Counted from the stretch's first letter, positions 33,310 through 46,339 are shown. The stretch: DNA of 64,000 nt from Laguncularia racemosa (GCA_037954665.1 JBBMOL010000253.1:186001-250000); one strand, 5' to 3'. The notes: a model not told the origin generated them from the sequence alone. Numbers and translations are program-made.

Positions 33310-34828
33310 ATTAAATTGCTATCAAACCATCAATAAGTTTCATGAGGAGATTTTATCACATGCAAAATTTTCAATATTAATTAAAATCATCAATTTACCC
33401 CTCTTTTGATAACTTTTATGAAACCTACATACATTTTGTATGTACAGTGGAAAGCCCATGGAGATATTGGAGAACTTGTTTGGCTACCAGCACGTGATTA
33501 GCATTTGGGAGGTACACATATCGGCTCAAATAGTAAACTGCAAAATTGATATCCGGTGGAGTAACAGTGAGGGACTATAGTAGATGTTTTAATACATGGG
33601 ATTCCCTGAGTTGAATCCAGTTGACAACTCAAAACGAAAATCTCTCAAACAGCAGATGCTTGCTGGTCTCTTATGCACATAAACAGAACGCGATAGATGT
33701 TATGGGGCGAGTTGTGAAAGGGAGTTCGCCAGGAGGGACTGGTGCATTGCAGGATCAGTGTAGAGGAGAAATGTGAATAGAAAATTCAAGAGATCGATGT
33801 GGGGAGGGATGTTTCCTATCGCAAGAGGCCTGCTTTCAGAAGTATCAACTCATGTGGTGCATCTTTTCAGAAGTTAAAAAGACCCAAGATATACTGTCAA
33901 CATCGTAATCAAGTATCAAAGAGAAGAGATATACCATGCACAGATGTAAACAAAATGGTGAAGGAAACTTCCACCGTTGAACATAAAACTTCTTGTGTCA
34001 AGCACCAACTGTTGTCGTCTTCCAAAATGTCAATTTCCTCTCTTTCTAAGTTCCTTCCCTTTTGCTTCTTATGAATCTCCGTGACGTTCTCGGCACTGTA
34101 TATACTTCTTTTGGAGTCTTCGCGTGAAAGCTTTCTTCACTCGTTTATTTACGGTTATTGCAAAATTTTTATGAGCCTCTTGAAGGGACCCATAAACATG
34201 ACATCTGATCTGAGTGTAGATTTTATGGGCCGAAGCTTGCAAATTGGTAACAACACCCAGACAGGCCTAACGAAAAAAATATATAAAAAAAAAAAAGGAA
34301 CCCGATGATTTATGTAATGGACCATGCACCATAAAATGGGCCGAATAATGGGACAATAAAGAACTATTAAAAGCGATGCCAAAAAGGAGAATGGAGGCAA
34401 CAAAGGAAAGGACGACTCATGGTTCAAACAAGTAGAAACCAATTAAAGGTCCATTTGTTTCATTTTTTTTTTTTATCTTTTTAGTATTTCTTTAGAAATT
34501 CATTTAAATTGTATATTTACCAAAAATAAAATATCGAAAAGATGAAATATATATATATATACCTCCATTACAAGATTAAATATCAAACACATCTTATAAA
34601 GTTGGGTTTGTATGCCATTTATTTTATTCATTTTTCCAAAAATACTAATTAATTTTTTCCTTTTTAATGCATAAGGTGTATTTTTCAAACATTTTCTCGT
34701 AATGTATATAAATTTTTACTTCCCAATTCGCATTCCTCAATAATCATCTTCATTATGATTATAGAATAGAAATAGATAAACTATAAATAAAACAGTCTTT
34801 TAAATATCAAATTTCAAACAGATATAAA
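33310..34828. other. Intergenic stretch with an unassigned Lys/Arg-rich ORF
   Basis: A more GC-balanced island at 33440-34080 contains an open frame at 33799-34074 (+) with basic and Cys/Ser-rich content (MGRDVSYRKRPAF...). I do not recognise it, and no splice-joined extension to a known protein was found. It may be a fragment of a low-copy gene or a captured sequence. The rest is AT-rich and non-coding, with an (AT)n run near 34547-34560. Confidence 0.3.
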
Positions 34829-35016
34829 TGAAAAATAATAAAAGGAGATTTGGAGGAATTGAATTGTATTCCATCGTGAGGCATGAGCCATATAAATACA
34901 TGTTTACAGCACTAACCACTCCTTAAGTTTAGGCTAATACTAGGCTATCAAAGATACACATCAACTATTTTAAGTAAAGATAATTATGTATAAGGTAATA
35001 CATATCTTCTCTAATA
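34829..35016 (-). repeat. 3' LTR of the 4.9-kb copia element
   Basis: 188 bp; + strand TGAAAAATAATAAAAGG... to ..CTTCTCTAATA. It contains a TATA-like CATATAAATACATG region. It is followed at 35017-35026 by CTCCCCCTCA, the complement of the polypurine tract. Confidence 0.9.
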
Positions 35017-35039
35017 CTCCCCCTCAAGTTGGTAAGTGT

Positions 35040-36385
35040 GGATTCAGCACTCCCAACTTGCTACGTAAAAATTCAAATGCATCTTTACCCAAAGGCTTAG
35101 TGAAAATGTCCACCAATTGCATTTTTATCGAGACATAAGCTAGCCAAATGATACATGATTGCATTTTTTCTCAAATGATATGATAATCTATCTCTATGTG
35201 CTTTATTCGCTCATGGAATACTGGATTTGCTACAATATAAAGTGCTGCCTGATTGTCACAGTATAATAATGTAACTTCCGCCTATGATACCTACAAATCA
35301 TGAAGAATATACCTTAGCCATGTTAATTCTAGGCATGTATTTGTCATTGCCCTGTATTCTGCCTCAACAGATGACTTGGAAACATTCGTCTGTTTCTTTG
35401 ATTTCCAAGATATAAGCGAGGGACCAAGGAATACACAGTACCCCGATACCGATCGTCGAGTGGTCCGGCAACCGCCCTAATCATTGTCACAAAAAGCTTT
35501 CAACTACAAATCATTGTTAGATGGAAAAAATAATCCTTGACCAAGAGTTCCTTTGACATATTTGAGAACCCGTATTGCTGCATTCCAATGAGTTCTACAC
35601 GGCTCATGCATAAATTGGCTCAATACACGAACAGAATAGACAATATCAGGTCTAGTCACAGTGAGATAGATCAATCTGCCAACTAACCTCCTATATTTTG
35701 TTACATCATGTAGTTTATCAATATCATCGAAAGCCAATTTTGAATTCTACTCCATCGGGAATTTTTTTGGTTTCGCACCTGTAAGACCCAAATCTTACAA
35801 CACATCGAGCACATATTTGCGCTATGACATGAATATGCCTCGATTGGAACGGGAAAACTCAATTCCCAGAAAATATTTGAGGTCACCCAAATCTTTGATG
35901 TGAAAATGTCGAAGCAGATACTCCTTAAGGCAAGTGATTTCTCGCTTGTCATTCCCAGTCAATAATATATCATCAACATAAATAAGAATAACAGTAATAG
36001 ATGAGCCATTAACTTTGGTAAACAAAGAATAATCCACCTTGGATTGTATGTAGCCGATTTTTTGAAGAATATTAGACAATGTTGAAAACTAATTTCTAGG
36101 AGCCTATTTTAAACCATAGAGAGACTTGTGAAGCCGACACACTGTGTTCTCCCTCTGTCGGCGTAATCCAGGCAGCGGCTGCATATAAACAACTTCATTT
36201 GGTGCACCATGTAAAAAGGCATTTTGCACATCTAATTGGTAAGCAAACCAATTTCGAGCGGCAGCCACAGTCAAAAGGCACCTCAGGGTGGTGAGTTTAG
36301 CAATTGGAGAGAAGGTTTCTTTGTAATCAATGCCTTCAACTTGCATATAACCTTTAGCGACTAATCAAGCTTTATATCATTCGAT
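35040..36385 (-). pseudogene. copia RT and RNase H region of the 4.9-kb element
   Basis: The minus strand reads GIDYKETFSPIAKLTTLRCL and QLDVQNAFLHGAPNEVVYMQ, then CRLHKSLYGLK (36120-36346), with a stop after it. VILIYVDDILLTGND (about 35985-35945) carries the RT active-site YVDD. RPDIVYSVRVLSQFMHEP precedes RNase H, where SSVEAEYRAMTNTCLELTWL is readable near 35380-35310. The end reads RIKHIEIDYH near 35170. Frameshifts and stops near 36100, 35820, 35750, 35500 and 35480 break the enzyme. Confidence 0.88.
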
Positions 36386-37156
36386 AGTCCCATTAGAATT
36401 ATATTTAATCTTATAAACCCACTGACATCCAATTGGTTTAATACTAGGGGGAAGAGGCACGAGTGACCACGTGTTATTCTTTGCTAATGCATCAAGTTCA
36501 GTCGTTATAGCCCGTTCCCAATGTGGGTGTTCGGTAGCTTGATCATACATCTACGGCTCTATATTGGTAGAAATACTTGCTAGAAAATGTTTATGTGAGG
36601 GAGAAAAATGAGAAAAGGATAGAAATGAGGATAATGGATACCTTGTGCTGTTTTGAGAACCCTTTATACTGAGAGGATCAATGGACCAAGCAGACATTAT
36701 GTAGGAGTTGTGCCATGCAGGAGGATGCCGCTCGCAATGTGAACGACAAGGAGCACCGGGTTCAGGTTAATTTGGTTGTTCATCAAGCTACGGAGCATCG
36801 ATGGGAACAGTTGATGGCGGCACGGAATCAGTGGAAGAAAAGTCTGTGCCAGTGTTGGAGTCAGTGCCGGATGAAGCGGAATCATGAGGATTGTCAAAAT
36901 TATGAGAAAGATCGGGTTGGAGCGGAATGTGTGGTGAGGAGATTTCTGGATTTAATGCGGTGATAGGAGAATAATCACTAGCGAGATTTGGTAATAAAGG
37001 AGGATTGATGGGATGAGATTCCGGATGAGATTCCATATTCATAAATGGGAAGGAATTTTCATGAAAAATAACATCGCGACTGACGATGATCTTCTTTGAT
37101 TGAAGATCGAATAATTTGTATCCTTTTTTATCATGAGGGTAACCAAGGAAAATGCA

Positions 37157-37984
37157 CTATGTGGCACGAGGAGAAAATTTATGTTTAGGCTGGACAATTG
37201 TGGCATAACACTTGCAACCAAATACTTGAAGATGTTCGAGTGATGGAGATTTTTTGTGCAATTTTTCGTATGGGGACTGATTAGATAGCAAAGGTGATGG
37301 TAGTCTATTAATTAAATAAACAACAGTAAGAACACATTCCCCCCAAAAACGAAGTGGCACATTTGATTGAAAAAGTAGAGAGCGAGCAACATTTAAAATA
37401 TGACGGTGCTTTTGTTCAACTACTCCGTTCTATTGCGAAGTGTAAACATATGTACATTGGAACTCAATACCACGTAATTGTAAAAAAGGAATTATAGGAG
37501 AAAATTTTGTGCCATTGTCGGCATGAAAGGTTTTAATATTTGTGCAAAACTGATTTTGGATGAAGATCACAAATTTTTGTAGAAAAATTGTAGTTTCGGA
37601 TTTATTGTGAATAAGAAAAACCCAAGAACAATGAGTGTAATCATCTACAATGCTAAGGAAAAATCTTGCTCTTAAATGTGTAGGGATTTTGTGTAGTCCC
37701 CAAACATTGTAGTGAAGCATTTCAAAGGGATTTTTTGTAGATATAGAACTCATAGGAAAAGGTAACCAAGTCTGTTTTGCTAATGGACATGTAGTACATT
37801 TGTGATCAACACTTTTATTGGGAATTTTTAGAGAAGAAAGGACGAAAGCAAGGCAAGATGAAGATGGATGTCCAAGTCTCAAGTGCCACAATTGAGAAGA
37901 GGACGAAGTGTGATATGCGGTTGGCACGGGAATGGAAGGGTACATGTAATACAAACCTCCATGTTGTCTACCTGAGCCAATCAT
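37157..37984 (-). pseudogene. copia integrase region of the 4.9-kb element
   Basis: The minus strand reads LWHLRLGHPSSS and then HKCTTCPLAKQ (the HHCC zinc-binding part), then the core. The first catalytic Asp position reads YNVWG where family members have D-[IV]-WG, so it appears changed to Asn. The second Asp is kept (FHADNGTKF). A stop at 37430-37428 replaces a Gln codon just before NGVVEQKHRHIL, which keeps the catalytic Glu. The following frame (37157-37360) continues with FWGECVLTVVYLINRLPSP. The protein would insert the cDNA into the genome, but this copy cannot. Confidence 0.88.
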
Positions 37985-38113
37985 CCTCCCCGTAGCCAGG
38001 TCCTACAAAACACAAAAAGTAGGAAAAAGGATAACACAACAGTTGAGGGCGTTAGTGATTTTGCTTGCTGACATTAAATTCAAATTGAATGATGGCATGC
38101 ATAATACATCTTT

Positions 38114-38401
38114 TTAAGTGAGTTGGGAATTAAAAGACATTATGCCAATGTGTGTAATGTCAGTGGTTGCGCCTGTGGGTAAATTAACAATCGGAATTGA
38201 AGAGGGATGAGTATGTGTAAGTATAGAAGGATCAGACGTGATATGATCAATAGCGCTGCTGTCTAGAATCCACGGCTTAACAACTGAACTTGAAAATACA
38301 TGAGGCGGACAATTTATACCTACTGCATTAGCAAACACGTCCCCATTGCCAAAATTAACTGAATTTTTATTATGGCCCATTCCTGTCAAGGCCTGCACCA
38401 A
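38114..38401 (-). pseudogene. copia protease region of the 4.9-kb element
   Basis: The minus strand reads KPWILDSSAIDHITSDPSIL. The retroviral-type aspartic protease normally has DSGA[ST]DH here; the Gly is replaced by Ser (DSSAIDH). It joins gag upstream and integrase downstream through stops. Confidence 0.85.
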
Positions 38402-38479
38402 CTGCTGCGATTGTTCATGAGTAAAATTTCCTAGGAAAACTGAACCTTCTGTGCTATTACCTGTTGTTTCGATCGCATT

Positions 38480-39373
38480 GCTAGTCGATCACCCCCCCAT
38501 ATCGATTATTCCTAAACTGCATGGATTTGGAACCCTGGTTGCCATTCTTAAGTCGGCAGCGATCTTCTGTGTGCCCACATTTGTCACAAAATTTGCAATG
38601 GAATTTTAATGTGCGGCAATCCTCAGTACTATGGCCTAAACGGTTACAATGTTCACAGGTTTTACCCTTCGTAGATTTTTTAGTAGATTTTTGAAATGAT
38701 TTATTTTGGACTGCGACTGCGATGGAGAAGTTTTCAGTGGTGCTCGAGCCTATTTGTTGCTGGGTTTCCTCCTAGATGATCATGGAGTATGCCTGGCAAA
38801 CATTAGGCAATGGATCTCACGATTTTGAAGGACTCATTGAGACCCATAAGAAACTGCATTAAGTTGTCTTCTTCTTTTTTGGCTTGATGGTCACTAGTTT
38901 GGTTGCAAGTCACAAGAGTACAATGAATTTCCAACTTGTCCCCACAAAGCCTTGATTTTAATATAATTGGCTACCACAAACATCGTACCCTACGTCATGT
39001 TTGCTATTGCTTTATGAATCTGGAAAATGGCGGTAGCATTTTTTTGGGAAATTTAGTCCCGAAGATCATCCCACACCTGTTTGGCAGTCACAGCATGAAT
39101 GAAGCCGAATGCTATGTCGGGTTCTACGGAGTGAGAGATCCACGAGAGTATCATGCTGTTACACTAGTTCCATTATTCGAATTCAGTTGGCTTTGTTGTA
39201 GGTGACGACATGTCAAGTGAGCCATCAATGAAACCCAACTTCTTTTTGGCAATAAGGGCGTGTGTCATTGCTTTGCACCAGGATTAATAGTTTAGTCCGT
39301 TCAATTTGGTCGGAACCAACATATGCCCCGGTTAATATGAGTGATGGACGTAGTATGGATGTAATGGATCCAT
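38480..39373 (-). pseudogene. copia gag remnant of the 4.9-kb element
   Basis: The ATG at 39373-39371 (minus) reads MDPLHPYYVHHSY, a stop, then PGHMLVPTKLNG..MTHALIAKKKLGFIDG, the usual N-terminal gag core. Near 38660-38530 two Cys-rich knuckles can be read (CEHCNRLGHSTEDC and CDKCGHTEDRC), linked through FHCKF. The frame is interrupted several times. Confidence 0.8.
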
Positions 39374-39478
39374 AATGTCTGGCTTAGATGATGAATCTCC
39401 GGCTTCTTTAGATATCGTAATAAAAAAAAAAAAAACGGAATAGAGGCAAGAAAATTTTATATAGAGCACCAAGATCAG

Positions 39479-39491
39479 TGCTCTGATACCA
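39479..39491 (-). other. Primer-binding site of the 4.9-kb copia element
   Basis: The minus strand reads TGGTATCAGAGCA, an exact match to the start of the initiator Met tRNA primer site, directly abutting the LTR at 39492. Confidence 0.9.
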
Positions 39492-39742
39492 TGAAAATTA
39501 ATAAAAGGAGATTTGGAGGAATTGAATTGTATTCCATCGCGAGGCATGAGCCATATAAATACATGTTTACAGCACTAACTACTCCTTAAGTTTAGGCTAA
39601 TACTAGGCTATCAAAGATACACATCAACTATTTTAAGTAAATATAATTATGTACAAGGTAATACATATCTTCTCTAAAGATACACATCAACTATTTTAAG
39701 TAAAGATAATTATGTACAAGGTAATACATATCTTCTCTAATA
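39492..39742 (-). repeat. 5' LTR of the 4.9-kb copia element
   Basis: 251 bp. Same sequence as the 3' LTR except for a few substitutions and a 63-bp tandem duplication (39613-39675 and 39676-39738), which accounts for the length difference. Confidence 0.9.
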
Positions 39743-39747
39743 ATAAA

Positions 39748-42310
39748 TTAAATATAAAATAGGTGCAAATAAAATCAAATAAAAGAAGACTATACAAATA
39801 GATCCTAACTATTCAAAAAAACCCTAAACTGTAAATAATAATTAATATCTCTATACTATCCAAAGATCCTTTCAATAAATTCCCTTTAGCAAGTTAGTTT
39901 TGTATACTTGGTATGAGATAATCACATACGATCATTGATATTCAACTATAAAATTTATCATAGCAATATAAAATACAAAAGATGATAAAATAAGCGAGCT
40001 TGCATCACCTAAGGGAGAAGAAGGTCTATCTTTGGTGGGGAGACTTTAGAGACAATCTCTAACATGAGCCAAGAAAGCTTCAAACCAATCTAAATTATTA
40101 GTTTAAGTTAAACTAGAGAGGCTAGATTAAGGCAAGCTAAAGCATATTATTCCACTAATCAAAATTGAAGAACTATTGGTGTATGTTGGCAATACAAAAA
40201 GGATTGGGATGTCTGTAGGGGAATGGGGGTAAAGGTAGACAAGCACAAAGTTGATGAAGGTCTACAATGGAAATCACAACAAGAACATCATTGGATTAGG
40301 TGGGCGAGAATGTTACAAACAAATTGCTTGAAACCCCAAAAGCGTGGTTCGATGGTGGCCTAATGAAAATGACTCAATCAATTGTAGTCTAATATCGAGG
40401 TCCACCCAAAAGCCTTGTGAATCAAATTGTCTAGATTTGATATATATTACTATGTATGATAGGTACGAGCATATGAATGTGTTAATTGCAGTAGTATGTA
40501 AGCATTAATCGTAATTGTTAGAGTGAATTGATCATAGCCATTTATTTAAAAAGACCTTCTGTAGACAAATGAGATTTAATTATAGGTGTGCTGAGTTAAC
40601 TGTGAGTGTTTTCAATTAGTCTAACTTAATACTTTCAATAACCCTTAATTAGAATCCATAAGTGAAATATATTTTACATCACACCATAAATAATTTTTTT
40701 TTTATCCCTCTCAAAAGCACTTTTATTAATATGAGCAACAAGAAGAATGTTTACATTAGGTTATACATATTATGATAATAAAGAAAGCCGAGAGGTTTAA
40801 GTAGTATATTTTGTCTTAAACATGTTAAAAACTTTACACAGATATTCACTTCTTCATAACTTTCTTTTCCTTTTTCCATATCTTAAAATGAAAAGTGAAT
40901 TACAATTAATACTTTTAGTGCTTTATTCGAAACATGCTAGATTCTATGTAGAAAAATGATTCACTACTCGAAATGTATCCTTTTTTTTATAGGGCCTCAA
41001 AGCCCTTGAGAGACTTTGAGCTTAGCATTAGGTGATAGATTGAATGAGCCATTTATTAGGATATTTATGATTTGGTTTGTTTTAAGGGTTAAATTAAATT
41101 AAATTATATTTAAAATAATTTAATTTAAATATTTTTAAAAAATAATAATTTAATGATATATCAAATTAAATCATAATTATTTTTAAATCAAATCATAAAT
41201 TAAATTGTTAATTCGAATTAATAAACAATCCCACTTTCCGTCATTATTATTAAATAAAGGTATCGTTATAACCAGCAAAAGGGAAAAGAATTATTTACTA
41301 TATATGGTGAAAAGGATAAGGATTTATTATCATTAAACCAAATAAGAAACATGAAGATTTCGTGGAAAGAAGAATCGTGTTAAAAGCAAAAGGCAGGCGG
41401 GGAGGCTGCTTTTAATGTAATCTGTTCTTTGTCACAGTGAAGTGAACACAGTGGTTATGGTGTCAATCAGTCATGTGGATGGGTCGCCCTATATAATTAC
41501 TTTTTGCGGCTGAAATTCTACGCTACAATAATTGTTTCTTCACGACTATCGTAGGTCAAGTAATAAATGAGCCATCACGAGCATTCACCTCTCTCACTAT
41601 TATTGAGATTTTGTAGAATCTTCATTTCTGCTGTACTGATCAGCCATGTCGACTCTTCTCCGTACTTGGTATTATAATGGAAACCCTAGAAGCTTAACTA
41701 TACACCTGTTCGACTTCGAATTTCGATGGTGATTAAAACATAGGTCGGTAGGTTAATGGGATGATAACAAATCAAATATATATTGTGTAATCTTTTATAT
41801 TGTAACTTTTAAACATACACATATCAAGCACAATAGAAATAAAATAAAATATGAGTTCGAATGGGACAATACACCTTATTTAATAAAATTGTACATGTTT
41901 CCAAAGTCAGAAATTTATGGCTTCTACTTTCTTGCGAACAAATAGCAATGGGAAAAAAAAAAGATTAAATATTTTAAATAAAGACAGTGCATTAGTGAGA
42001 TATGGGCAAAAGGATATTGAAGATAGGGCAATTGGGTCAAAAGTGTAGATTGTCGTGGAGGACACAATTCCAAGATATCTCCCAAAACGAAGTTGTCCAA
42101 CCACTCCCCTTATTCATCATCATCATTCATAACTCCTTTAGAGGAAAACAATGAGACATGTCTCCACGCAAACCCCCATAACATGGTTTCATTTTTCTGT
42201 TCTTCTGTCTGAAGCTGGCTTTCTCAACGTGGCTCTCTCTCTTTTCCTTTTTCTCTTTTGACTAAAACCCTCCATTGCCCTTGCCCATTAATACTTTTCC
42301 CTTTCTGCCC
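39748..42310. other. Intergenic AT-rich DNA, no gene seen
   Basis: No ORF resembles a known protein. The part at 41480-42310 is less AT-rich and pyrimidine-rich (TCTCTCTCTTTTCC-type near 42230) and could be old promoter or leader DNA, but no gene follows it. Confidence 0.45.
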
Positions 42311-42342
42311 AATATATATATATATATATATATAATAGCTAT
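42311..42342. repeat. (AT)n microsatellite
   Basis: An uninterrupted AT dinucleotide run within CCCAATATATAT...ATAATAG. Confidence 0.9.
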
Positions 42343-44408
42343 ACATACGACGATCCAACAAAATGGATCAAATCAAAATAATATAATACCAAACGTAAAC
42401 TTGATTTCAACTCTAATTTTAAAAAGTTTAAACACAATTTAGATCAAATCATTTTTAAATTTTTGAACTTGAATTTCAGTTCTAAGAAACACTAAATAAG
42501 CTCAAACTTAACTGAAATAAGGCCTGATTTTCTTAAAAATTTATATATTTTTTAAATTAAAATAATATTAATATCTAAACTTGATTCTAATTTGATTAAT
42601 ATTTAAACTCAAGTTCAAGCTCATTAAAACTTGCAAACTAATTGAAATAAATATCATAAAGTTTGAACTCAATTCTATTAACTATTTAATAAACCCGAAG
42701 TCAAACTTAACTCAACTATTATCAAATTAAATTCAAATAAACATAGAATCAAATTCGAATAATTTACATGTTTAACTACGAGAACTCAACCTAACGTTGC
42801 ATTTCATCTTTCTCTACTCACTTCATTTGTTTTGGTGCTAATAGTGGATTTTCTAAGGTTTTTATCTAGATAATAATATATTATTGGATAAATTACATCA
42901 ACCGCTTTTAGATTTTTTAAAATTACACCCATAATTCCAATAATTTAGTTATATACCTATCCTTTGTTATATAACATCAAACCTCTAATAAGTTTTTAAA
43001 ATACATAATAACTCCTAATAAGCTTTATAACTACATAAAAATCTTCCGATAATTTTCATAAAAGTGAAATTAATAAATGTTAGAAGATGTAAGTGTAAAA
43101 TTTAAGAGAGACAGAAAGAAACCTAGGAATGTCGATGTTATTTCGATAGTTTATGGGGATTGTCGATTAAATTAGACACTTTAACTTTTCATAGAAATAG
43201 ATAGTTGCAAGTTCCCTTTTGAATATTGATTGATACACAGTTACAAAAGTAAATATATGGCAGTCTCGGATCCGTAAAAACTTTGATATCTTCTTTTATG
43301 GTCATATATTGTACATTTTGTCTCAAAAAGAACCTCCAAATGAAAGCATGCATACATCATCCGCTTTAAGGGTCTTGTCCAAATGATAACTCAATATACC
43401 ATTCAAGGTCTTTTGGATTAATGTTTAATTTGGATTGTGTTTTATAATTGGAAAAAGGTATAAGGAAACACCTCTAGATTGCCTCAAAACTAGTACTTTT
43501 TTTAATAATTACACTTACTCCCTTCTTGTTGGTTAGATATTAATTTTTTTTTATTTTAATTATGAACTTGCTAATGGAGCATCCACAATTGTGAATCTAA
43601 ATTTACTAAATCATATCTTAACATTTAAAATCAAACAGACTATATTAATCATTTTTCTAAACTTTTAAAATCATGTAAAAATCCTTAATTGCTTCACTAC
43701 TATAAAAAAATTTTATATGTATGTATGAAATAAGTATTTTGATACACTTTTTAGCTCTAATTATAATTTTAATACTTAATAATTGCAAGACATGTCTCGA
43801 AAGAGACAAGACATAAGTTTTTAGGGTTTAGAGAGACAAGACGTAAGATAGTTTCTCGTTATCCTTTTATTCGTGAGTATGAAGAAGCCATAATTAATGG
43901 TTTTGCTTTTAGGGTGAAAATAGGGATTGTACTATTTTAGTTTTGAATAATGAAGGTCAGTGGGATTTGTCCTTGGGTGTTTTAAATTTCAGTCTCATTC
44001 CTACTTTATTACATAAAAATAAATTGATTCACACAAAATACATATTCCACAAGCAATATAACAAGCAAGCAACATAAAGATTATAGGGAAATTATTAAGT
44101 ATTAGGAGAATCAGCCATAGTGTATACAAATTGTACGTCGACGGCATGTTGCTGCATATTGTTGGGGCATGCACTAGTATGATTAGGCCATTGACCATGC
44201 ATGCATCCTAGGCTTGCACCCTTGGCGTAGGGTGGTCAAGGATGTTTCATAAACTTATGGTCTAGTCATAGTTTTCTCCTTTCGCAATCATTTGTGTTTG
44301 AATATGCTTAAATCCTGAAATGGCCATGCAATCTATTTGAGTATATGGCAAAGGAATCTAACGATTTTATATATAGGATGGTGGTGCCATTCGCTTTAGT
44401 TCAACAAT
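42343..44408. other. Intergenic AT-rich DNA, no gene seen
   Basis: No recognisable coding sequence. One edge at about 42894 (GGATAAATTACATCAACC) resembles the start of a Mutator-like MITE, but no matching right end or target duplication was found. Confidence 0.45.
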
Positions 44409-44719
44409 ATGTTTGGAAACGATAAATCAATAGAATTCTATGGAAATCGAATGAAATTTTACGTTTGAACATTTGAAATGAAGGCAGAAAGCTGTGGAAA
44501 TGAAGAGAAATCAATAAAATATTTTTACTTTTTTTTTTTTTTACTCTTCACTTTTGAAGAGAAATCGATGACAATGAATAGAAAGCAAATAAAATTATAA
44601 AAATATCTCTAAAAATCAAGTTAAAAATATAAAATAAAGAATATTTAAATCTATTTATGATATGAAAAAGAAACATTTCATAAAATTTCTTTCCATTTCT
44701 ATTTTAATAATCCAAACAT
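44409..44719. mobile_element. MITE-like element, about 310 bp
   Basis: Left end ATGTTTGGAAACGATAAATC and right end (inverted) ATGTTTGGATTATTAAAATA continue as related inverted arms of about 45 bp (ATGGAAATCGAATGAAATTT against ATGGAAAGAAATTTTATG). The core is AT-rich with no ORF. Target duplication is not resolved. The GTTTGG terminus is common in plant hAT and Harbinger MITEs. Confidence 0.5.
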
Positions 44720-45427
44720 GAAATAAAAACCATCTTTTCTTTCTTTTCTTTTCCTTGTATATCCCCTCATTTTCTACATCCTGCGATTTGCCAAACACAG
44801 TGAAACGATGGTTGAAGCCAAAGAGATCCTTCTAATATTGGAATTTCAAGCCAATATAACATATAGTCCTCACTTGTATAAGTTGTCATCTATACTACTA
44901 ACAAAAGAAACAAATATTCCTGTATTACATCAATACTTTCCTTAATTTTCTGTTTACACACAAGAAGGGTGTTGTATAATTTCACCAAATATGGTCTCCC
45001 TAGATTTTTTGCTCCAACGAATCATGGTTGTCCATCCCTAAATCATCCCTTTCAACCATTATTTCCAATCCATGATTACTAAAATATGAGGTCCTCTTGA
45101 TTTAAATCTAAAGGTTTTTAAATGTCCCTTGTTAATAAATAAAAGTTATACAGGATTTTATTTTCTTATCTAGATTTTTTTCAATACTGACATAGGGATT
45201 TTTCCAACTGAAGTCTTGGGATTCATTCAAGATTGTACAGAATTTTTATTTATTTTAGATTAGTGCCGTACTGGTCATCTCTGTATAAATTATGATTCTG
45301 TTTTCACAATGGATTTTTTATCCCTGTTTTGGTATATTTATTCAATCATATGTATTTATGTCCTATGTGCATATTCTCTAAACAAACATATACAAAAGAT
45401 ATGTATATCTTTTCTACAGTTTTAACT

Positions 45428-45535
45428 GTATTTTTTTAATTTTATTATTAATTTATATATTAATGATATATATTTCATAATAACGAATAGTAAATATTTA
45501 ATATATATAATTTAATAATAAAATTAAAAATTAAA
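45428..45535. repeat. AT-rich inverted repeat (hairpin)
   Basis: TTTTTAATTTTATTATTAA at about 45431 is mirrored by TTAATAATAAAATTAAAAA at about 45513, with an AT-rich loop of about 60 bp. It may be a small MITE or a palindromic AT island. Confidence 0.5.
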
Positions 45536-46339
45536 TCAATCCCATTAAAATAGTAGAAGATGATAAAAAAACATTTGGCAGCTGCTGTAATAAAGTTAAA
45601 ATCCTACAAAATAGTACGGGAAGTAAAAGGTGTTGTTTATCAATTTTACTTGTCTCCATTGAAATATAAATGTCTATCCGATGATAATTTTTATTTACAA
45701 GAAAATCGAACTAGACCGGTGAATTTATTCCGATTAATAGGCTGTTGTGGTGGTATTTTCTTTTTTCCTTTTTTTTTGGTTAAATTTTCTAAAAAAAAAA
45801 GGGGGTATTCTTGTGGTGACTTACATTTGTTTCGTACGCTTTTGAATTTCTTTTAGCTTTTCTAGTATTATATAAATTATTCGGTTTTTTCTTTATTTTC
45901 ATAAATTTTAAAAATTTTACATTAATTGCAATTTAAATATGTCCAGGCAGTCACCTCTATTTATTTTCTTAGAGATAGTTTATTCAAATTTCGGGATTTA
46001 CTGTTAACGGTTATTAAAATTATGTCAGCATCTCGGTGAAATTAAAATCTCCTCGTACTTCAACAATCACCTTAGGAAAATCAAGGGATTGGATCAATAA
46101 AAAGAAAAAAGATTTAATAATATTAATACATTATATGTTTGAATAGTAGTGTTTAAGTATTAATAATATTTAAATATATAATAATGATAGTATATATATT
46201 TTTAAAAATTATCAATTATATTTTCAATTTTATGATACTTACACTATAATAATCTATCCACTGCCATGTTAACACCATTAATGCTTTATGACATCTATCA
46301 ACTGCAATTAAATGCGATCATATGCACCTTATGGAATGG

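Larger units (their letters stand above)
34829..39742 (-). mobile_element. Ty1/copia element, structurally complete, short LTRs, 5-bp target duplication (4.9 kb)
   Basis: LTRs at 34829-35016 and 39492-39742 (minus orientation) are nearly identical apart from a 63-bp tandem duplication in the latter and a few substitutions. The duplicated target ATAAA flanks it exactly (34824-34828 and 39743-39747). The primer site TGGTATCAGAGCA and a CCCCCTC-type polypurine complement are in place. Internal order is gag, zinc knuckles, protease, integrase, RT, RNase H. Multiple in-frame stops and changed catalytic residues make it coding-dead. Short LTRs are consistent with an Ale/Retrofit-like lineage, but lineage is not settled. 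Confidence 0.92.

Noticed and set aside
36715..36963. 82-codon + frame
   Set aside because: Antisense to the linker between integrase and RT in the 4.9-kb copia element.
42894..43110. Second Mutator-like MITE starting GGATAAATTACATCAACC
   Set aside because: No inverted right end or target duplication could be found.
43690..43720. CACTACTATAAAAAA as a CACTA terminus
   Set aside because: There is no matching end, and the motif is simple enough to occur by chance in this DNA.
45560..45856. 98-codon + frame as a host gene
   Set aside because: No homology recognised; the second half is encoded by T and A homopolymers.
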